This document shows, piece after piece, positions 57,556-64,000 of a stretch of 64,000 bases of DNA. A program made the translations under genes and the position numbers. The DNA is taken from positions 3,684,277 through 3,748,276 of the forward strand of contig OZ038325.1 in assembly GCA_964035795.1 (NCBI GenBank), read 5' to 3'. Numbering within the stretch: the first letter of the stretch is position 1; each line of letters opens with the position of its first letter. The notes under the pieces were generated by a model. It saw only the letters and a program-made list of their open reading frames with translations, had not been told where the DNA came from and made no database searches. This DNA is from Pterobdella sp. o SKG-2022. Its lineage: Eukaryota; Annelida; Clitellata; Hirudinida; Piscicolidae.

Positions 57556-57690
57556 TGTGCCCAGTGATCTCATATGGGATTATCGTGTACCTCGCTCATT
57601 TTTTATCGAAATAAGATTCTATTTTTTTCGTTTCTTCTTGAAGTTGCTTTTAAGGGAAACAAGTCTATGCATGAATTACTGCCAATAAAA
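57556..57690 (+). repeat. Short dispersed repeat, copy 2
   Basis: Related to 14386-14520: tgcccagtgatctcatatgg, then ctcgctcattttttat, gattctat, and closing attactgcc. It terminates the RT-like reading at about 57556. Confidence 0.55.
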
Positions 57691-57884
57691 TTTTCGGCAC
57701 AAATGGGTTAATAAAAATTTTCGTTTCTTCTTGAAGTAAAATATATAATAAAATACACAAAATTTTAACTTATCGAGCACTGTATCTTAATCTTGAAAAA
57801 ACAATCAAAGATATGAATTAAAGATTCAGAAACAACCATAATTTCTTCTAATAAAATGATCTCTATGAAAAAACACACTAAAAC

Positions 57885-58040
57885 CTGAAACTCTTCATCT
57901 ACAATTTCTCCTTTGAGAACATTTCCAAAATCCATATAACATGAAGTAATGCTCGTCTTCACACTCTCACACACGCCCCTACCTGTTAAAATTACTCCCA
58001 CTTTGCTCAGGTTTCCCGTTATGCTCAAACTCTCGAGGTA
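57885..58040 (-). CDS. ASH-domain protein exon (third or fourth visible)
   Basis: 156 bases, acceptor CACTAG (58046-58041), donor GTTTTA (57884), phase 0 at both ends. It reads YLESLSITGNLSKVGVILTG, RGVCESVKTSITSCYMDFGN, VLKGEIVDEEFQ. The pattern '...L.G.GV......S...(D)FG.V..GE...' is that of consecutive ASH/PapD-like (HYDIN-type) domains: the last strand of one domain, then the first strand of the next. Such proteins sit in the axoneme of motile cilia (HYDIN, CFAP74, CFAP47 and others). Further downstream, IKIQCSI (57795) could be the next strand, but the frame breaks. Confidence 0.55.
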
Positions 58041-58217
58041 CTAGTGATTAAAATTAGTTTTTGTTCACTGTTCATGATTTCAGCATTTATTATGAAATGA
58101 TGAAAAAAAAAAGTTTTAATGATTAATTTGTGTTTTATTTTGTATTTATTGACTTCATTTTTAATAATCTATTCAACATTTTATTTCATTTCAACTTTAT
58201 CAAAAATAATTGATAAC

Positions 58218-58337
58218 CTGCAAAGGTTCTTTCGGTTGGAAAGCTATGATTATCTTTTTTTGATGAAAAGGCTCTAAGCATTGTAGGCAATTTACAATAG
58301 TGAAGACGCCAATGTGGTTCAAATGTGAAAAAGATAA
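58218..58337 (-). CDS. ASH-domain protein exon
   Basis: 120 bases, acceptor TTTTTCATTAG (before 58337), donor GTTATC (58217), phase 0 on both sides. It reads LSFSHLNHIGVFTIVNCLQC, LEPFHQKKIIIAFQPKEPLQ. The ending 'I.I.FQPKEP.Q' is the typical F/G strand of an ASH domain ('v.f.P...'), and it joins in frame with YLESLSITG of the next exon. Confidence 0.55.
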
Positions 58338-58388
58338 CTAATGAAAAAGTTAAATGCAATAATTAATATTGTACGTCTACTGAAAAAC

Positions 58389-58513
58389 CAAAAATTCACA
58401 ATCCACCTTGACTTGATATTCAGACACGTTGAAGATAGAGAATGTCTTAATTACACGCTCACACAGGGCCACTTCGCCAAAGTTTATTTCATTCAAAGGT
58501 GAAATTTCTATAT
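58389..58513 (-). CDS. ASH-domain protein exon
   Basis: 125 bases, acceptor TTTTCCATAG (before 58513), donor GTTTTT (58388). It starts needing one base and ends in phase 0. It reads IEISPLNEINFGEVALCERV, IKTFSIFNVSEYQVKVDCEF, L. 'INFGEVALCERVIKTFSIFN' is a textbook ASH first strand pair (FG.V..G....K...I.N). The 51-base intron to the next exon is GT-AG and short, fitting the compact introns of this genome. Which axonemal protein it is cannot be settled here. Confidence 0.6.
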
Positions 58514-58654
58514 CTATGGAAAATAAAAAATTTTTAATAGACTAATCTTTTTTAGCTAAAGTAAATAATGCAAATTATTTAAACACAAAAGGTAATTTTA
58601 TAAAGTAAAAAGCTTTTGTTAACATTTTGATTAACTAAACTAGCCTATTAACAA

Positions 58655-58835
58655 AAAGAAATTTGAATCAAACACTTTTATTAGCTGAATAATAATACGA
58701 AGCTTTTCGTAAGTTGAAATCACATTATCAAATTACGCCTTTAAGTTTGATACTTGATAATGTAAGTTCAACTAACAAAAAACGTCGTATTATTATTCAG
58801 TTTATAAAAGTGTTTGATTCAAATCGTCTCTTTTG
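58655..58835. repeat. Palindromic MITE-like element in the ASH-gene intron
   Basis: The left arm (tttgaatcaaacacttttat, gctgaataataatacgaagc) and right arm (gtcgtattattattcagttt, ataaaagtgtttgattcaaa) form an inverted repeat of about 75 bases each around 58745. The core cgaagcttttcgtaag relates it to 16765, 19262 and 36095. It lies between the exons at 58513 and 59030. Confidence 0.75.
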
Positions 58836-59029
58836 TTAACAACATCAAAAAATTAAAAAAAAATATATATGTAAAACGTATGTAGTTGCCACAAAATTTT
58901 GGTTTCAACACCGTATCAGGGTGCTATTCTATAAAAATCGATTGTGGGAAAATGATTAAGTGAAATAGAAAAAAATCAAAATAATTGACTTTTATCATCT
59001 TTCTGGAAAATAGTTCTAAGATAACCCAC

Positions 59030-59100
59030 TTTCAGGTAAGATGGCAATTTCAGGTGGTAAGGTGGTAGTTGTTACTTCTAAAACTTGAGTAAATTCAGAT
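59030..59100 (-). CDS. Possible preceding exon of the ASH-domain gene
   Basis: 71 bases between a TATTAG acceptor and a GTGGGT donor (59029). It reads SEFTQVLEVTTTTLPPEIAI, LPE and ends with one spare base, exactly what the exon at 58513 needs (giving N-IEISPLNEINFG). The acceptor has a poor pyrimidine tract, so the 5' boundary is uncertain. Confidence 0.38.
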
Positions 59101-59307
59101 CTAATAGCAATATCATATGTGGTTATTATGAGTTAGCTTTGGTAATGATTGAAACTTTGGATAATTTAGTTAATACTGAATATTCATGTTTTACAGAAAA
59201 TATAACGATACAAGTCGACAAATAGAAGGCTTAAAAGTTTATATAGTTCTCTTTGACATCACTGTCACCGTACCAGCTTGATAGGCTATGACAGATGAAC
59301 CTCGGGT

Positions 59308-62241
59308 GCAAACACGGAACCCCACACATCCCTAACTTCTCAGTCATTAGTCTAGACAGACTCTCATCCCAAAAAGGTGGAGGTCTGCTAACCTACATCA
59401 ACAACAACATAACCTACTCACAAATCCCCACTCCCACAAACCTGATCACCAACAACATCGAACTCATCACAACAAAAATACATCTCAAACACACCAATCT
59501 ACACTTTTCAAACGTCTACATTCCACCTAACACCAACAACATAGACAAATCAATCACCAACCTCTTCATCCACCTCACAAGCCTTCCCAATTCCATAATC
59601 ACGGGTGACTTTAATGCCTACTCACAAACATGGCACTCTCTTTTCACGGACCACAGAAGCCAACCCATAACCTCACTCATCCTCAATTCAAACCACATCA
59701 TTTTTAACCAAAACACTTCCACCCGACTACCATTCAACCCAAATCAACAAACCTGATCATCAACAAAATCGAACTTCTCACCATAAAAATTCAAACCACA
59801 TCATTTTCAACCAAAACACTTCCACCCGACTACCATTCAACCCAAATCAACAACCCACCTCCCCCGACCTCACGACAGCAGACACCACAATATCAGCCAA
59901 CCTCACTTGGCAAGCACTTAAAGCCTCGAACTCCTACCATCTCCTAATCCTCATCACATTCAAAAACAAATACAAAATACTCACAACTAAACCCCTCAGA
60001 ACTCTCACTAACCAAAAAAAAGCCAACTGGCCCCAATTCACCAAAGACATAAAATACACCCTTAAAACACACCTCTCCACAAAGACCCCCACACAGCTAA
60101 CCACCTCATTATAAACGCCGTACTCACATCAGACCGAATAAACATCCCCAAAAGAACAATAAAACCCACCTATACCCCACTTCCCCAAAGCATCACTACA
60201 CTCATATCGAAACGAAACCACACCAGAACCCTCAATAACAAAGGTCCCTCATTACCCACACTCAACCAACACATTACCCACCTCATTCAACAACACAAAA
60301 TACAAAAATGGGAAGAGCACCTGAAAGCCGACTGGGACCACAAGAAAAAATCTCACGTCCTATGGTCCACAGTAAAGGCCCTCAACCCCAAAAAACCTAC
60401 CACAATCACCGAATCAGATACCATCTTCGCTATAAAACAATCTAAAAATAACAGCTCTTCAGGACCAGACAATATCAACACCAAACATCTCAAACACCTA
60501 GGACCAATAGCCATCAAACACCTAACCAACTTCTACAACATGACAATCAACACAAACACCATACCCCAAATATGGAACACCTCCAAAATCATCCCCATCG
60601 CCAAACCCAACAAAAACCCTTCTCTTCCCTCCTCATACAGACCAATAGCCTTACTCTCTCCCATAGCAAAAACTCTAGAAAAAATCATCCTCCCACACAT
60701 CACCATTAATATAATCCTCCCAACACACCAACACGGCTTCAGAGCCGCACACTCCACCACCACAGCCCTACATCAAATCAATAACACCATACTCACTGGT
60801 TTCAATAAAAAAAACCCCATAGAACAATCCTCACCGCCCTCGACATGACCAAAGCATTTGACACGATCAACATCCACCAACTCATCCACAAAATACACAA
60901 CACCAACATTCCTACAACAATAATCAAATTTTTGGCCAACTACCTAAAAGGCCGCCGACAATACACCTCATACAACAATCACACATCAAAACACACAAAC
61001 ATCAAAGCAGGTGTCCCCCAAGGGGGCGTCTTATCACCCACTCTCTTCAACATATACCTCTCAGACATACCACTCTCCAAAATCAGCTCACTCAATCTCA
61101 TCACTTACGCAGACGACATCACCATAACATCATCCCACCCCAACATCAACACAGCCACCTAGAACCTCTACCCATACCTCAATGAAATACACACATGGGC
61201 TCACAATAACAACCTACAAATCAACCTTACCAAAACTTCATCAACTCTCATGACCCCAGACCCATCAAAATATAACAAACTTCTGAACATCCACATCAAC
61301 AACATTCCCATCCCCACCACCTCCAACCTTACCATCCTTGGCTTAACTTTTGACCCCAAACTAAAATACTCCACCCACACATACAACACCATCACTAAAG
61401 CAAAAAAAACACTCAATCTCTTAAAACTCCTCACATCAACACTCTGGGGAAAAAGCAAAGAAACACTCATCACCATATACAAAACATTACTCCTTCCCAT
61501 CATCGAATACGCCAACACCATCTGGTCACCCATCATCTCATCCACCTCCCTCAACAAACTCAAAAAAATTCAAAATGCACCCTTGAGATCAATCACTGGC
61601 TGCACCCTAGACACCAACACCCAACACCTCCACTCAGAGACCAAAATCCTCCCACTCCAAAACCATCTCAAACTCCACGCATCACAACTCACACAAAAAG
61701 CCTCCCACCCACTCATCCCTTATATCCACTCACCACACAAGAAGCCCACCCCAGCTACAAAAAACAATCCACATTCAACAACATCAACTACACCCTAAAC
61801 ATACCCTCTTCCACCCAGACCACCTCTCACACACAAATAAAAAACAACATGAAAACAATACACACAAAAATAGTTCATGACTACATATCATCCACTCACA
61901 AAAAAATTCTCAGCAAGCAACCCACACCCATTCATGAATCAGAAACCACCCTAGACCACCACACTTGCCGCACCCTCGCCCAACTCAGATCAAATAAATC
62001 ATCTTTCATCCTCTCATATCTCAACAAAACCCAACCCTCATTTCATCCCTCACCTTCATGCCCACTCTGCCAAACACACATTCCCGACACCCCTCACCTC
62101 TTCACCTGCCCCAAAATAAGTACCACACTGGGCCCCGAGAGTCTGTGGACCGACCCCGCGAGAGCGGCTGAGCTTTTCGACCACTGGACGGTCTTGATGG
62201 GACATGAGGAGCACCCAACAAGACTAGGGTGCTCGGGATAA
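59308..62241 (+). mobile_element. 2A-type LINE, 5'-truncated duplicate (copy h)
   Basis: Nearly identical to 24682-27512, down to the same frame breaks and stop codons. One visible base difference is at about 60152 (ccaaaagaac against ccaaaggaac). It starts inside the endonuclease (CKHGTPHIPNFSVISLDRLS), so the leader, 2A and finger are absent. It contains an extra 103 bases at 59751-59853. GDFNAYSQTWHS at 59605 and YADDITIT at 61108 are present. Continues without a break into the duplicated flank. Confidence 0.9.
59751..59853 (+). repeat. 103-base patch matching copy g
   Basis: Absent from copy d. The first two thirds reproduce 52325-52390 of copy g, including its deletion junction (ccataaaaattcaaaccac), then repeat the preceding acttccacccgactaccatt segment. 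Copy h is thus a mosaic of the two lineages. Confidence 0.85.
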
Positions 62242-64000
62242 AAAAAAAAGAATGAGCATAGTTGATGAAAAAAATAAGAAAATTTGAGTGTTTGGAGTGG
62301 AGTAGAGAGCGATAGGTTGATAGGTGTGAAAACCAAAGATCATGAGAGGAGCAGAGGGAGAGGAACGATGAGAACGTTCAAGCTTGCGTAAAATACGTTT
62401 GAATGTGACGCATTCATCATCAAACCAAGGAGCTTTGAAGGAGAAAGACTGTGGGTAAAAGATTAAATGGAAAGAAGCATATTCAAATTATTAGTGAGAA
62501 GAAAGTCTAGAGCAAAAACAAAGTCATCGACGTCAGTGAAAGAAGAAGCAGAAAATGCTGGATGATAATTTTTTTGTCAAGTTGAGACCAAAAGCGACTT
62601 TGACAATGGAGGAGAGTTTAATGCGGTTGGTACGGAAAGAAGATTGAATAAGATGGTGATCAGAGAGGAGACTGGGTGAGCATAAATTTTCAATATTTCA
62701 AAATGTTACTTAGTTAACGAAAAAATTTGTATCTCAATAAAATTTGGCTTCTTAAAAATACTCGTTTGATTGTGGCTAGTGTAAAATCATTAACAAAAAT
62801 AATTATTTAAATTACTTAATACGTCTCTATAAAATAATGTTTCACATCATTATTTTCTTTCACTGATTGAAATCATTTTGAATATAAACTAATAAATCAT
62901 ATTCATTTAGGGTCGTGGGTGCTCGACGAGGATATAAAGAAAGACATTAATCAAAGGAATTTGATGAACGGTGGGCTCAATTTTTTAACCTTTTGAGTTT
63001 GCGTTACCATGAAATCGTGTTAGATTATATTATATATATATATATATATTTTATTTATTTATTTAACTGAATAATTTAAAAGTTATAACACAGTTTTTAA
63101 CAAGTTTTTGAATATTATTTATAAGTTTTATAAAATTGCTTTGGAAAACAAAACCTCAAAATTTGGAAAATTTGGACCTAACATTTTTCGAATAAGTTTT
63201 ATCATTTTTTTCATACATATTACCATTATTTTAGACATGTGACTAAATTTATTTTTGTAAAAAAGCCGTAAGCGTTACTATAGATCACTTTTTTCATTTT
63301 TGTCTTAATTTCTTTTTATATAAAGTGTAATAATTTTAACAGCTAAGTATCATAGTTTTCACATATAAACAAGACTAATTAAACATAGTTCAATACATGC
63401 ATTATATACATAGAGTATCACATTTGAAATTAAAAAATAACTTATACTCATTTTATTCATTTGTATATCCATATACATGTTTATTAATTGATAGATATGT
63501 TTTGTATAAATTTGTTAATAACCGAATTTTTGTGCACATTCATCCGAATACATTAAATGCTTCAGTATCATAATAACCTGAACTTATGTGCTAAACTATC
63601 TTAAATGTAATGTTTTTTTTTTCTTATTTAAGTGGAAGATTTTATCTGCATTATTTATCTCTTGTTTTGTTTATAATTATCAACCAAAATGATATGATTT
63701 CCTAAAAGTTAGCAATCTTATAAAATAGCCCTTTAGTATTTGGATCATTCAAAGGATTCTCTTTGCTTTTTTTTATTGTCTTGTCCTGGATAGTTGTGAG
63801 AGATTTTGAGGTTTTTTTTATTTGGATGAGGGGGTGGACTTTCCTTTATTTATTTTTTTTCTTTCCATAACTTTTAAAGGGTTGTTTTTTGAGTAGGTGC
63901 TGATGCTAAGGGTTTGAAAGACTGGGACCCAAGAATTGTTACTGCTGAACTTTGGGGAATCATATTTTTTATTCTATTGAAAATACATATGCATAAGAGT
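62242..64000 (+). repeat. Duplicated 3' flank (matches 27513-29271)
   Basis: Sequence after the LINE tail is the same as 27513-29271 as far as I can read: the L2-like relic (minus strand, 62259-62694), the candidate exon (62911-62996), the TA/TTTA microsatellite and the AT-rich DNA. The constant offset is 34729. It runs off the window end, so its right border is unknown. Confidence 0.9.

Larger units (their letters stand above)
55500..57690 (+). mobile_element. Diverged non-LTR RT element
   Basis: Plus strand. A Cys/His finger at 55570-55670 (LCKICQRI...CSNCSHYYHFFCV) is followed by a helical region (EALKRNDNVSWSRLFCFAP) and then RT-like text with shifts: IALRKKDGGIRPIAVGNVFR (56605), RLASKAACRSIIQSI, GVGVPEGCKAAAHAVRSRFL (56735), LVKLDTKNAFNTIKRDYFLK (56845), a YLDDANLGGSFDCVQ catalytic box (57090), GLFINPNKLEII, then GSLILASGIKDTLSKKRTIL. 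An animal RT family, neither the RTE nor the CR1 type of the rest of the window. Its clade is uncertain. Interrupted by a SINE at 55985; 57556-57690 is a separate short repeat. Confidence 0.7.

Overview
This is eukaryotic, invertebrate-type animal DNA. It is AT-rich, has no operons, and contains at least eight distinguishable groups of APE- or R2-type LINE retrotransposon remains, palindromic MITE-like repeats, a tRNA-derived SINE, long (TA)n and (TTTA)n microsatellites, and short exons separated by small GT-AG introns. Genus-level assignment is not possible from the sequence alone. The LINE mix (2A-bearing CR1/Jockey-like, L2/CR1, RTE-like, RT plus Cys/His-finger, R2/R4-like) fits a cnidarian or lophotrochozoan-type genome. 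Almost all LINE reading frames are broken, so they are annotated as mobile-element remains, not genes.

Layout. 0-4.2 kb: finger-type LINE fragments broken by 2A-LINE fragments. 4.3-10.2 kb: minus-strand LINEs, one of them a mosaic. 10.4-13.9 kb: a near full-length minus-strand finger LINE. 15.3-19.3 kb: a plus-strand LINE split by a palindromic element and by a second LINE with a possible 7-bp target duplication. 20.3-21.0 kb: two plus-strand exons resembling the WD40 nucleoporin Nup43, with a MITE in the intron between them. 21.1-29.5 kb: nested LINEs, including a 5'-complete element that encodes a 2A-like peptide (24.1-27.5 kb). 29.5-33.6 kb: a zinc-finger-ended LINE and an endonuclease fragment. 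33.7-46 kb: AT-rich DNA with candidate minus-strand exons, old relics and a composite LINE insertion. 46-57.7 kb: relics, a second 2A-LINE, and a diverged RT element holding a SINE. 57.9-59.1 kb: minus-strand exons encoding an ASH-domain (PapD-like) axonemal-type protein. 59.3-64 kb: a near-identical duplicate of 24.7-29.3 kb.

The main points are: (1) a 2A-like 'ribosome skipping' motif ahead of a zinc finger in a LINE, with an intact and a mutated copy; (2) host exons with matching splice phases hidden between repeats (Nup43-like on plus, ASH-type and unrecognised exons on minus); (3) several mosaic LINE copies that look like template switching; (4) a recent >=4.6-kb duplication that carries a LINE 3' part, its flank and a candidate host exon.
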